DNA of 64,000 nt. Source: Bauldia sp965232525 (GTDB taxonomy: Bacteria > Pseudomonadota > Alphaproteobacteria > Rhizobiales > Kaistiaceae). The stretch is taken from positions 3,348,001-3,412,000 of the forward strand of contig NZ_OZ246980.1 in NCBI RefSeq assembly GCF_965232525.1, read 5' to 3'. This document shows positions 33,054 to 40,849 of this stretch, piece by piece. The position numbers were made by a program, and so were the translations under genes. How positions within the stretch are numbered: the first letter of the stretch is position 1; every line of letters begins with the position of its first letter. The notes below the pieces were generated by a model. That model worked only from the letters and a program-made list of their open reading frames with translations. It did no database searches and was not told where the DNA came from.

Positions 33054-34322
33054 ATGAAACGCATTTTTGCCGTGTCGCTGGTCTCCCTTCTTGGAGGAAC
33101 CGCAACCGCGATCGCCGCCCCTGACGTCGTCGTCTCGATCAAGCCGATCCATTCTCTGGTCAGCGGCGTTATGGCCGGTGTTGGCGAGCCGCAACTGATT
33201 GTTGAGGGTAGTGGCTCCCCGCATACGTACAGCCTCAAGCCGTCGCAGGCGGCAGCGCTTCAGGAAGCGGATCTTGTGTTCTGGGTTGGGCGGGATCTGG
33301 AGCCGTTTCTGGAGAAGCCGATCGAAACAATCGGAGAAAACGCCACCATCGTTGGGCTGCTCGATGCTGAGGGGCTGAAGGTCCTCTCGTTTCGCGAAGG
33401 GGCTAGTTTCGAGCCACATGACCACGCCCATGCCGACGAGCATGATGACCATGCTCATGCCGACGAGCACGATGACCACGCTCATGCCGATGAGCACGAC
33501 GACCACGCTCATGCCGATGAGCACGACGACCACGCTCATGCCGATGAGCACGACGACCACGCTCATGCCGATGAGCACGATGACCACGCTCATGCCGACG
33601 AGCACGATGACCATGCCCATGCCGACGAGCACGATGACCATGCTCATGCCGACGAGCACGATGACCATGCGCATGCCGACGAGCACGATGATCACGCGCA
33701 TGCCGACGAGCACGATGATCATGCGCATGCCGACGAGCACGACCATGCTTCAGAGGTAGCCGAAGTCCACGACGATCACGACCACCACCACGATCACGGC
33801 GCCTTTGACCCGCACGTCTGGCTGGACCCGGTCAACGCAAAGGCGCTGGTCAGCGCGATCGAGGACGCACTGTCGCAAGTGGATCCTGAGAACGCGACCG
33901 CCTATTCGGAAAACGCCGATCAATTGCGCCAACGACTGGACGCGTTGGTGGCGGAGGTCGACGACATCGTCGCGCCGGTGAAAGACCAGTCATTCGTCCC
34001 GTTTCACGACGCCTATCTTTACTTCGAAGATCGCTTTGGTGTCCGGGCCGCTGGAGCAATCACCGTCAGCCCTGAGGTGGTGCCCGGCGCCGCTCGGGTC
34101 GGCGAGATCAAGGACCGGATTGTCGATCTTGAGGTGACGTGTGTCTTCGCCGAACCGCAGTTCACGCCAAGCCTCGTCGCGACCGTGACCGAGGGAACAG
34201 GAGCAGACACCGGCGTTCTTGATCCGCTTGGCACCGGGCTCGATGATGGACCGGATCTGTATTTCTCCCTCATCCGGGCCATGGCCGAGTCGATGCGGGA
34301 CTGCTTGACCCCGACCGGCTAA
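33054..34322 (+). CDS. znuA: Periplasmic zinc-binding protein with expanded His repeat
   Basis: 422 aa, about 100 longer than usual. After the signal peptide (1-20) comes VVVSIKPIHSLVSGVMAG, with the first zinc His in IKPIHS. The charged loop found in all ZnuA proteins is here blown up to about residues 122-250: twelve copies of HADEHDDHA followed by HDDHDHHHDHG. After it are the PHVWLDP His, the FVPFHDAYLYFEDRFG His and the C-terminal Asp region. The loop is thought to collect zinc at low affinity or slow uptake at high zinc. The gene is single, divergent from znuCB-zur, and probably Zur-repressed. Confidence 0.95.
   Translation: MKRIFAVSLVSLLGGTATAIAAPDVVVSIKPIHSLVSGVMAGVGEPQLIVEGSGSPHTYSLKPSQAAALQEADLVFWVGRDLEPFLEKPIETIGENATIVGLLDAEGLKVLSFREGASFEPHDHAHADEHDDHAHADEHDDHAHADEHDDHAHADEHDDHAHADEHDDHAHADEHDDHAHADEHDDHAHADEHDDHAHADEHDDHAHADEHDDHAHADEHDDHAHADEHDHASEVAEVHDDHDHHHDHGAFDPHVWLDPVNAKALVSAIEDALSQVDPENATAYSENADQLRQRLDALVAEVDDIVAPVKDQSFVPFHDAYLYFEDRFGVRAAGAITVSPEVVPGAARVGEIKDRIVDLEVTCVFAEPQFTPSLVATVTEGTGADTGVLDPLGTGLDDGPDLYFSLIRAMAESMRDCLTPTG
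33420..33750 (+). repeat. Twelve tandem 27-bp repeats inside znuA
   Basis: Units start every 27 bases from 33429 to 33726 and encode HADEHDDHA. Third-position differences (gac/gat, cac/cat, gag) show several sub-classes arranged in runs of neighbours, as expected from expansion by slippage or unequal exchange. The frame is kept because the unit is nine codons, so copy number can change without disabling the gene. Confidence 0.95.
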
Positions 34323-34331
34323 CGGTCGGGG
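34309..34331. terminator. Hairpin over the znuA stop codon
   Basis: CCCCGACCG and CGGTCGGGG form a perfect 9-bp stem with loop GCTAA, which contains the znuA stop. No T-run follows on either strand, so it is a possible rho-dependent or mRNA-stabilising end between the convergent znuA and glyoxalase-like genes. Confidence 0.45.
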
Positions 34332-34345
34332 CTACCAGCGGCGGT

Positions 34346-34729
34346 TCAGCCCGGAAGCTGAAGGAGGCCCAGGATGTTTCCGTCCGCGTCCTTGAACCAT
34401 GCCGCCCGGGCACCGTCCGTGTCGGCAATCGAGTCGACTGTCTTCAGGCCGGGCATATCGTACTCCTCGAAGACCACGCCGCGCGCCTTCAACGCGCGGA
34501 CGTCGCCTTCGATGTCGGTTGTGACGAAACCCATGAGCGTCGCCGGATTCTTGCCTGCGTTCGGCGTTTCGTAGAGCTGGAACTGGCTCCCCTCGCCGGC
34601 GTGATAGATCACGCCGCCCGAAAACCTTTGGCCGGCCCGAAAACCAAGCACGCCCTCATACCATTTCGTCGCCTGCTCCAGATCGGATACCGGTATAACC
34701 GTCTGCGCTCGCCTATCCTCAAGTGCCAC
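34346..34729 (-). CDS. VOC (glyoxalase/bleomycin resistance) superfamily protein
   Basis: 127 aa, one full VOC domain made of two beta-alpha-beta-beta-beta modules: VIPVSDLEQATKWYEGVLGF opens the first and VTTDIEGDVRALKARGV the second, ending WFKDADGNILGLLQL. The start is GTG behind GGGAGGAC. The usual first metal ligand position is Thr/Val rather than His, so it may not be a metal enzyme. Substrate unknown. Confidence 0.82.
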   Translation of the reverse strand: MALEDRRAQTVIPVSDLEQATKWYEGVLGFRAGQRFSGGVIYHAGEGSQFQLYETPNAGKNPATLMGFVTTDIEGDVRALKARGVVFEEYDMPGLKTVDSIADTDGARAAWFKDADGNILGLLQLPG

Positions 34730-34815
34730 GACGTCCTCCCGTCACCGCTGTCCTCGCGGGCTTGAGTCTAGCATCGGAGGCAAATGCCGGCGACCCTGTG
34801 CCGCGGATCCAGGCC

Positions 34816-35982
34816 CTACTCGATCCGATAGCGAGCGATGAAGCCTCGATCGGGGACGATGCCGAGACCTGGCCCGGCCGGCACGCCCGCGTACCCATCG
34901 GTACGGGCGACCTGGCCGGCGATATCCAGCGGCTCCTCCAGAAGTTCATCGCGAAAGAGATTGTGGGTGGTGTCGAATTCAAGCATGGGCTCGGTCGGAT
35001 GTAGCCCGCCCGGCAGTGGCGGCAGCGCCGCGAGGAGATGGAGGTTGGCGGCAACGGCGACAGCCGAGCCCCAGACGTGATTGACCACCGGCACGAAATG
35101 GGTGTGCGCAGCGGCGACGACCTTCAGGTACTCGGACACGCCGCCAAGGGCGCAAACCTCCGGCTGGGCGATGTCGAGACATCGCCCGTCGAAAAGGCGA
35201 CGCCAGCCCCACCGGGTGAACTCGGCCTCGCCGCCGGCGATGCTCGTGTCGAGTTTCGCACGCAGTTCGCGATAGCCGTCGAGATCCTCCGGCGCGACAG
35301 GCTCCTCGAACCAGTAGGCACCCATTGAATCCAGTGCCCGGCCAACATAAAGGGCGTCCGCCACCGTGTAACAGTGGTTGGCGTCGACCATGAACCGGAA
35401 CACGTCGCCGACACCGTCGCGGACCGCTTGCACCAGGCGGACATCGTCGCGCGCACCCAAACCGACCTTCATCTTGGCAGCGACAAAACCGGCATCCTTG
35501 ATCGCCGTCGCCTCGTTCTTGAACCGGGATGCAAGTGAAGCCGGGTCTTCTCGGCGTAACATCATCCCGTAACCGTAGACGGGAATTCGTTCACGGACCT
35601 GTCCGCCCACCAGCTTGCAAAGTGGCAGGCCGGCAATCTTCCCGGTCAAATCCCAAAGAGCAATGTCGACCCCGGAGAGCGCTTGGATCGGCATGCCCTT
35701 TTGGCCATGATCGCGTAAGGCGTTGTACACGTCGTGCCAGATGACCTCGCGGTCGACGGGATCCCGCCCGACGACCATCGGCCGGATGACCTTCTCGACA
35801 ATGGCTTTGTTGGCGAGCGCCACGTTGCCCGGACCGAAGCACTCGCCCCAACCGACGGGTCCCTCATCGGTTTGCACTTCGACCAGATGCGCCGTGCGCC
35901 TGGTATAAAACTGCTGGGAATAGCCGAGCTCGTGCGGCAGGTCATATTGCAGGACGTGGCTGACGACGTCGGTGATCTTCAC
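34816..35982 (-). CDS. Enolase-superfamily (mandelate racemase/muconate lactonizing) enzyme
   Basis: 388 aa. The capping domain opens VVSHVLQYDLPHELGYSQQF (part), and the barrel holds AAKMKVGLG with the Lys-x-Lys acid/base pair, metal ligands D in FMVDANHCY, E in WFEEPVAPED, and E in SIAGGEAEF, then the catalytic His in PVVNHVWGSA. With both KxK and His, it belongs to the mandelate racemase-like subgroup, acting on sugar acids by proton abstraction next to a carboxylate. GTG start behind GAGAGGCG. No other sugar-acid genes adjoin it, so the substrate is open. Confidence 0.87.
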   Translation of the reverse strand: MKITDVVSHVLQYDLPHELGYSQQFYTRRTAHLVEVQTDEGPVGWGECFGPGNVALANKAIVEKVIRPMVVGRDPVDREVIWHDVYNALRDHGQKGMPIQALSGVDIALWDLTGKIAGLPLCKLVGGQVRERIPVYGYGMMLRREDPASLASRFKNEATAIKDAGFVAAKMKVGLGARDDVRLVQAVRDGVGDVFRFMVDANHCYTVADALYVGRALDSMGAYWFEEPVAPEDLDGYRELRAKLDTSIAGGEAEFTRWGWRRLFDGRCLDIAQPEVCALGGVSEYLKVVAAAHTHFVPVVNHVWGSAVAVAANLHLLAALPPLPGGLHPTEPMLEFDTTHNLFRDELLEEPLDIAGQVARTDGYAGVPAGPGLGIVPDRGFIARYRIE

Positions 35983-36026
35983 GGATCGCGCCTCTCGCTC
36001 CAGCGCTTCAGCATTCGGGCGGATGA

Positions 36027-36103
36027 TGGCGACCCCGGCAGGACTCGAACCTGCGACATGCAGCTTAGAAGGCTGCCGCTCTATCCAGCTGAGCTACGGG
36101 GCC
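36027..36103 (-). tRNA. tRNA-Arg (TCT)
   Basis: Acceptor GGCCCCG pairs with CGGGGTC (one G-T pair), D-arm GTAGCTCAGCTGG, anticodon TCT in the loop CTTCTAA, T-loop GGTTCGAGTCC, CCA encoded. It sits 44 bp upstream of the enolase-superfamily gene on the same strand. Confidence 0.97.
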
Positions 36104-36135
36104 TTGTTCGGTCACTCGATCAGTCGCCAGCGAAC

Positions 36136-36441
36136 CTAGTGTGTCCACGGTTGCCGACGACCGTAGCGGAAGTTGTCTGCATAGGACTGTGGGCGTGGCG
36201 GCTGTTCATGGGTTTCGATGACGCGATAGGGAATGCCGTTCCGCTCGGCGTAGGCGACCGCCTCCTCGCGCGTATCGAATTCCATCCGAATCTGCTGCCG
36301 CATGTCCGAGGATGAGGTGTAGCCCATTAACGGATCGACCTTGGGCGGTATCTCCGGCTCGTATTCGAGATGCCAGGCATCCGTCTGGGCCTTTCCAGAC
36401 TGCATCGCGGTCTTGGCCGGCTTGAAAATCCGGGCGAGCAT
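36136..36441 (-). CDS. Complex I accessory subunit (ETC_C1 / NDUFS4-like)
   Basis: 101 aa, full family length. MLARIFKPAKTAMQSGKAQT, then WHLEYEP, DPLMGYTSSSDMRQQIRMEF and REEAVAYAERNGIPYRVIE are the standard blocks of the alphaproteobacterial and mitochondrial 18-kDa (AQDQ) subunit. It stabilises the NADH-oxidising arm of complex I. It is monocistronic between two tRNA genes on the same strand. This subunit is restricted to alphaproteobacteria and mitochondria, which supports the taxonomic call. Confidence 0.93.
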   Translation of the reverse strand: MLARIFKPAKTAMQSGKAQTDAWHLEYEPEIPPKVDPLMGYTSSSDMRQQIRMEFDTREEAVAYAERNGIPYRVIETHEQPPRPQSYADNFRYGRRQPWTH

Positions 36442-36643
36442 GTTTCGTCCACTCCAGTGATACGGCTGTCAGTACCGGTCGTCGTCCGCAACTGCTCTAG
36501 CCGATTTGGGCTCAATGATGGAAGGGCTTGAGACGACCAGTCCCGATAGCAGCGGACTTGGTGATCCGAGCATCGCCCTCGTTTGCCTGAGATTGTGGCT
36601 CGCGGGCCCACCGGCCGCCATTGACTAATTTCGCCGGTGGAGG

Positions 36644-36720
36644 TGGTCGGGGCAGCAGGATTCGAACCTACGACCCCCTGCTCCCAAAGCAGGTGCTCTA
36701 CCAGGCTGAGCTACGCCCCG
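36644..36720 (-). tRNA. tRNA-Pro (TGG)
   Basis: Acceptor CGGGGCG pairs with TGCCCCG, anticodon stem CCTGC/GCAGG encloses TTTGGGA with anticodon TGG, T-loop GGTTCGAATCC, CCA encoded. The 200 bp between it and the complex I subunit gene show no gene. Confidence 0.97.
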
Positions 36721-36763
36721 ACACGGCAGAATGGCCGGTATTTGGCGGCATTCGCGACCGCCG

Positions 36764-37612
36764 TCAAGGCCTCGGACAGGTCCTTACACCCACCGCATTC
36801 AAGCCTTTGGGCAACGCCGCGCCGCGAACCTGTGCCCGTACCGTTTCAGCGAACAGCGCGGGATCCTGAAGGGGCCAGCCGTGGCCAAGACCCGGCACTT
36901 CCGCCGCACGGCCGGCCTTAAGCCGTTCGGCAAACGCCGGAAGGCTACTGCGGATCAATGGATGTTCCCGGCCGCCAGCGAGGAATAAGGTCGCGGTCTC
37001 GATTTCCTCAAGGTTCATAGGCGCAGCGAAGTCGATCACGTTAGCGAGCGCCCGTCGAAACGCCGCAGCCCGAACCGTCGCCGCCTCTTCGACGAAGAGC
37101 TGCGTGTCCGCGTCGGTCGCCCCCAGCATCTTGGCCGTTCGTCTTGCAAAGAACGGCCGCGAGACGAATGGCGCCATCAGCGCCGTCATGATCTTCATCG
37201 GCAAGGGTCTGGGCATGTTCGCGGCATGAATTCCGGTCAACGTCGCGGACCTGAAGCGCCCCGGCCGCTGGGACATCGCGGTCAGGCCGACATAGCCGCC
37301 GAGCGATGCACCTACCAAATGGCAATCCGCGTCACCGACGGCCGCTTCCACGACGGCCCCGAGTGCCTTTGCCGTCTCCTCCAGCGACACCCAGGCAACG
37401 TCACGCGATTGCCCATGTCCAGGCAGGTCGACCAGGATGCAGCGCAGGTCCGGCAATCGATCGACGACCGGCCGGTAGACACGGGACGTGGTTCCGACCC
37501 CGTGGAGGAGCGCGACACACGGAGCGTCCGCCGGCCCGACGGAATTGTAGTTCAGCAAGAGATATCCCCTGTGCGGACTGGCGCGGCAGCCTTCGGCACC
37601 AATTGCGGTCAA
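36764..37612 (-). CDS. Alpha/beta hydrolase
   Basis: 282 aa of the canonical fold: oxyanion loop LLHGVGTTSRVY, DLPGHGQS, nucleophile Ser in VGASLGGYVGL, and the catalytic His in PGLGHGWPLQD near the end. The layout resembles 3-oxoadipate enol-lactonase-type and epoxide-hydrolase-like enzymes. The start at TTG 37612 is the longest; no SD is evident, and the gene might begin slightly downstream. Substrate unknown. Confidence 0.8.
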   Translation of the reverse strand: MTAIGAEGCRASPHRGYLLLNYNSVGPADAPCVALLHGVGTTSRVYRPVVDRLPDLRCILVDLPGHGQSRDVAWVSLEETAKALGAVVEAAVGDADCHLVGASLGGYVGLTAMSQRPGRFRSATLTGIHAANMPRPLPMKIMTALMAPFVSRPFFARRTAKMLGATDADTQLFVEEAATVRAAAFRRALANVIDFAAPMNLEEIETATLFLAGGREHPLIRSSLPAFAERLKAGRAAEVPGLGHGWPLQDPALFAETVRAQVRGAALPKGLNAVGVRTCPRP

Positions 37613-37852
37613 ACATGGACGGGCGCGGGGGACACGTCGCTCATTGCACAGATGTCAGACGCCAGACGCAGCACCGATTGAGGAAGCCGGTCGGGTTCAC
37701 CCGACTTGCAAATGCTTAAGTCGGCAGCAGCCGTGACCCGCCTCAGCCCACTTTCTCGTCCCGCTGATGGTCGACCGTCGCTCGCCTTCGCCGATTCACT
37801 TGAACCGGCAGGGCTAACGGTGATTGGCATCCAACTTGCTTCAAGAAAATCC

Positions 37853-37980
37853 GTGCAGCGCGTCTAGGGTTCCGGTCGCCATCGTCGGCGATGCCTGGTC
37901 CGAGAGACGCACCGGGCCGGATCGATCCGTTTCGATGTGGCACGGACACGGCGGGCCAAAATCCCGGGAGGTCACTGCAC
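37853..37980 (+). promoter_or_regulatory. Guanidine-I (ykkC) riboswitch
   Basis: The conserved ykkC blocks appear in order: CTAGGGTTCCGG (37864-37875), GGTCCGAGAGACGCA (37897-37911), ACACGGCGGGCCAAAATCCC (37946-37965) running into CCCGGGAGG. A P1 helix closes it with GTGCAG (37853-37858) and CTGCAC (37975-37980). It stands 90 bp before the transporter gene. It fills much of the 457-bp gap 37613-38069; the 240 bp before it, which must contain the promoter, show nothing else I can name. Confidence 0.94.
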
Positions 37981-38008
37981 GGGTTTGCTGAGCGCAACCC
38001 GCCTCCCG
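37965..38008 (+). promoter_or_regulatory. Expression platform of the guanidine riboswitch
   Basis: CGGGAGG (37965-37971) at the aptamer's 3' core can pair perfectly with CCTCCCG (38002-38008), enclosing a smaller hairpin GGGTTTGC/GCGCAACCC (37981-38000). Forming this long stem would destroy the aptamer, so the two folds are mutually exclusive. No clear T-run follows, leaving open whether the off state ends transcription or blocks translation. Confidence 0.6.
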
Positions 38009-38069
38009 TCGTGCTCGGCAAGCTTCGCGATCCGGCCACGCATGGCCGCAGGAAACGAAGGAGCCGAGA

Positions 38070-39143
38070 ATGAAACGTCAGACACTCTACGCTTCGGCCA
38101 TTGCCGCAAGTCTCGCAGCCGCGAGCCTTGCCGCGCCGACAGCCTTCGCCGAGGAGAAGACCGACTTCAAGGTATGCTGGTCGATCTACGTCGGCTGGAT
38201 GCCCTGGGGTTATCTTCAAGACTCCGGCATCATGGCCAAGCACGCGGAGAAATACGGCATCGACGTCGAGATCGTTCAGATCAATGACTACGTCGAGTCG
38301 ATCAACCAATACACGGCAGGCGAGTATGATGGCTGCTCCATGACCAACATGGACGCTCTATCGATTCCGGCGGCGGGCGGTGTCGATACCACCGCGCTCA
38401 TCATCGGCGATTTCTCCAATGGCAATGATGGGATCGTCCTGAAGGAGCAAGAGACCCTCGCCGAGATCGAAGGGCAGAACGTCAATCTCGTCGAGCTCTC
38501 CGTCTCGCACTATCTCCTTGCCCGAGCGCTCGACTCGGTTGAACTGCGGGAAGCGGACATCACCGTCGTCAACACATCCGACGCCGACATCGTGGCGGCC
38601 CACACGACTCCCGACGTCACCGCGGTGGTCACCTGGAATCCGTTGCTATCCGAGATCGAGGCGATGCCGGGCTCCAACAAGGTATTCGACTCGAGCGCGA
38701 TCCCCGGTGAAATCATCGACATCATGATGGTCAACACCGAAACTCTCGCCGCTAATCCCGACTTCGGCAAAGCGCTCGTAGGCGCGTGGTACGAGCTGAT
38801 GTCGATCATGTCGCAAGACGACGAAGCGGGCATCGCCGCGCGGACCGCCATGGCAGAAGCATCGGGGACAGATCTAGCCGGCTATGACGCACAACTCGCC
38901 ACGACCCAGATGTTTTACGATCCGGCTGACGCCGTCGCCTTCACCAATGAGGAGAAGCTCATCGACACGATGAAGTTCGTCGCCGAGTTCCTCTTCACCC
39001 ACGGAATTCTCGGCGAAGGTGCGGACAGCCCGGATTTCGTCGGTATGGCTTTCCCGGGCGGGAAGACCTTGGGAGACACCAACAACATTAAGCTGCGATT
39101 CGACCCGAGCTATATGGAGATGGCGGCGGAAGGCACCCTTTAG
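38070..39143 (+). CDS. Guanidine-type ABC transporter substrate-binding protein
   Basis: 357 aa. The signal peptide is about residues 1-26 (ending AFA-EE), followed by FKVCWSIYVGWMPWGYLQDSG, the opening of the urea-carboxylase-associated (TauA/NMT1-like) binding proteins usually controlled by ykkC. It has MTNMDALSIPAAGGVDTTALI and a long C-terminal helical end. The ATG follows AAGGAG. The upstream riboswitch, not the protein itself, points to guanidine as ligand; taurine- or nitrate-like ligands of the wider family are unlikely here. Confidence 0.88.
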   Translation: MKRQTLYASAIAASLAAASLAAPTAFAEEKTDFKVCWSIYVGWMPWGYLQDSGIMAKHAEKYGIDVEIVQINDYVESINQYTAGEYDGCSMTNMDALSIPAAGGVDTTALIIGDFSNGNDGIVLKEQETLAEIEGQNVNLVELSVSHYLLARALDSVELREADITVVNTSDADIVAAHTTPDVTAVVTWNPLLSEIEAMPGSNKVFDSSAIPGEIIDIMMVNTETLAANPDFGKALVGAWYELMSIMSQDDEAGIAARTAMAEASGTDLAGYDAQLATTQMFYDPADAVAFTNEEKLIDTMKFVAEFLFTHGILGEGADSPDFVGMAFPGGKTLGDTNNIKLRFDPSYMEMAAEGTL

Positions 39144-39200
39144 GATTTTGCCAAACCAACCGGTGAGCCGACCCCCGCGGTCGGCCCCGGAGCGGCTTCT

Positions 39201-40022
39201 ATGGCCAATCCACGCCTCAGACTGAACCGCCCCACCCGGTATTCGCTGGCGGCTATTCCATTCGTTGTGCTGATCGTCATCTACGCGATCGGCAGCCACG
39301 TCCGACGGCTTGAAAACCCGGCGGACAAGCTGCTGCCATCATTTACGGACATGGCCGAGACCTTCTGGCGCCTGGCCACCGTCGCCGACCGACGGTCGGG
39401 CGACATCCTCCTCTGGTCCGACACGGCGCTCAGCCTGGCGCGGCTCGGCGCAGGGATCGCGGTCGCCGCATTGATCGCCTTGAGCCTAGGCGTCCTGATC
39501 GGCTTCGTCCCGCGTGTTCGAGCAACGCTCGCGCCTTTCGTCGCAGCCATCTCCCTGATCCCGCCGATCACCGTGCTGCCGATCCTTTTCATCGTCTTTG
39601 GCCTCGGCGAGGCATCGAAGGTGGCGCTCATCGTCGTCGGGACAGCGCCGGTGATGACCCGATCGCTGGCTCAAGCCGTGTTGGACATACCCGAGGAGCA
39701 GATCATCAAGGCCGAAACGCTTGGTGCCAACGCGCGCCAGCTGGTCTTTCGGGTCGTGCTACCCCAGATCTGGCCCAAGCTGATTACCGCAATGCGATTG
39801 GGCCTGGTGCCTGCCTGGATCTTCCTGATCTCGGCGGAGGCGATCGCCTCGACAGGCGGCCTCGGCTACCGGATCTTTCTGGTGCGCCGCTATCTGGCGA
39901 TGGACGTGATCATTCCATACGTCATTTGGATCACGATCCTGGCCTACGCGATCGACCGGCTGTTCTTTGCGTTCTCCCGCCGCGCCTTTCGATGGGCGCA
40001 CCTCCAGGGAGAAAGCCTGTGA
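39201..40022 (+). CDS. ABC transporter permease of the guanidine operon
   Basis: 273 aa BPD-type permease (SsuC/TauC-like) with six helices and the EAA loop EEQIIKAETLGANARQLVFRV. A basic cytoplasmic head precedes FVVLIVIYAIG. It starts at ATG 39201, 57 bp after the binding-protein gene, and its stop overlaps the GTG of the ATPase gene. Confidence 0.9.
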   Translation: MANPRLRLNRPTRYSLAAIPFVVLIVIYAIGSHVRRLENPADKLLPSFTDMAETFWRLATVADRRSGDILLWSDTALSLARLGAGIAVAALIALSLGVLIGFVPRVRATLAPFVAAISLIPPITVLPILFIVFGLGEASKVALIVVGTAPVMTRSLAQAVLDIPEEQIIKAETLGANARQLVFRVVLPQIWPKLITAMRLGLVPAWIFLISAEAIASTGGLGYRIFLVRRYLAMDVIIPYVIWITILAYAIDRLFFAFSRRAFRWAHLQGESL

Positions 40023-40849
40023 GCTTGGTTTCCGTCAGCGCGGTGAGTGTCAATTATGGCGACGTCCGGGTGCTGGAAAACGTCAGTCTCGATGTCGACG
40101 CCGGTGCGTTTGTCACGATGGTTGGTGCGTCCGGGTGCGGCAAGTCGACGTTCCTGCGGCTGCTGCTCAGTCAGGAAGCGCCTACGCGCGGTTCGATCAC
40201 GATCGGCGGGGCGCCGATACCGGACCGGCCGACGCCTGACCGTGGGATCGTGTTCCAGCGCTACTCCGTCTTTCCGCATCTGACCGTCTTTGAGAACCTG
40301 ACGCTGCCGCTCGAGCTCGAGCGGGCACCGCTCACCGGCCGCTTGGGGCGACGCGGGCGGCGCGAACTCGGCAGCCTGGTCGACGAGATCGTCGAGCGCA
40401 TTGGTCTGGGAGCTGCCCGTGATCGCTACCCGGCACAGCTTTCCGGCGGCATGCAGCAAAGGCTGGCGATTGCTCAAACGCTGCTGAAGAAACCGAAACT
40501 CCTCCTGCTCGATGAACCGTTCGGTGCACTCGACCCCGGCATTCGTCGCGACATGCACGACCTACTGCTCGGGCTATGGTCCGATATCGGGATGACCGTT
40601 CTGATGGTGACCCATGACATCGCCGAAGCGTTCAAACTGGGCACCCGGCTTATCGTCTTCGACAAAATCCGCCATGACCCTGACGCACCGTTCGCCTATG
40701 GCGCAACGATCACCTACGACCTGCCGCTGAAACACCCAACTGATACCGATGGCACGACCGTTGACCCGCGGTCGGCCGCGGCAGCGCTGGACGAAACCGT
40801 ACTAAAACTCACCAAAGGCAATCCGATCGATAAGGGAGACCCGCAATGA
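40019..40849 (+). CDS. ABC transporter ATPase of the guanidine operon
   Basis: 276 aa. Walker A GASGCGKST, Q-loop VFQRYSVFPHLTVFENL, signature LSGGMQQRLAIAQTLL and Walker B LLLLDEPFGALDPG are intact; the tail after residue 220 is longer than in TauB and typical of the urea-carboxylase-associated type (YGATITYDLPLKHPTD). GTG at 40019 overlaps the permease stop by 4 bp; the next gene overlaps its own stop by 4 bp. Confidence 0.92.
   Translation: MSLVSVSAVSVNYGDVRVLENVSLDVDAGAFVTMVGASGCGKSTFLRLLLSQEAPTRGSITIGGAPIPDRPTPDRGIVFQRYSVFPHLTVFENLTLPLELERAPLTGRLGRRGRRELGSLVDEIVERIGLGAARDRYPAQLSGGMQQRLAIAQTLLKKPKLLLLDEPFGALDPGIRRDMHDLLLGLWSDIGMTVLMVTHDIAEAFKLGTRLIVFDKIRHDPDAPFAYGATITYDLPLKHPTDTDGTTVDPRSAAAALDETVLKLTKGNPIDKGDPQ

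Noticed and set aside
33027..33746. 239-codon minus-strand frame of Val/Met/Gly/Leu repeats
   Set aside because: It is the antisense image of the znuA His/Asp repeat array and overlaps the Zur operator; the znuA frame has all family motifs.
33420..33750. Repeat array considered as a CRISPR
   Set aside because: Units are contiguous 27-mers with no unique spacers and lie in frame inside znuA.
37609..37830. 73-codon minus-strand frame just upstream of the alpha/beta hydrolase
   Set aside because: Low-complexity Ser/Ala composition, no SD and no recognisable family; more likely part of the promoter region.
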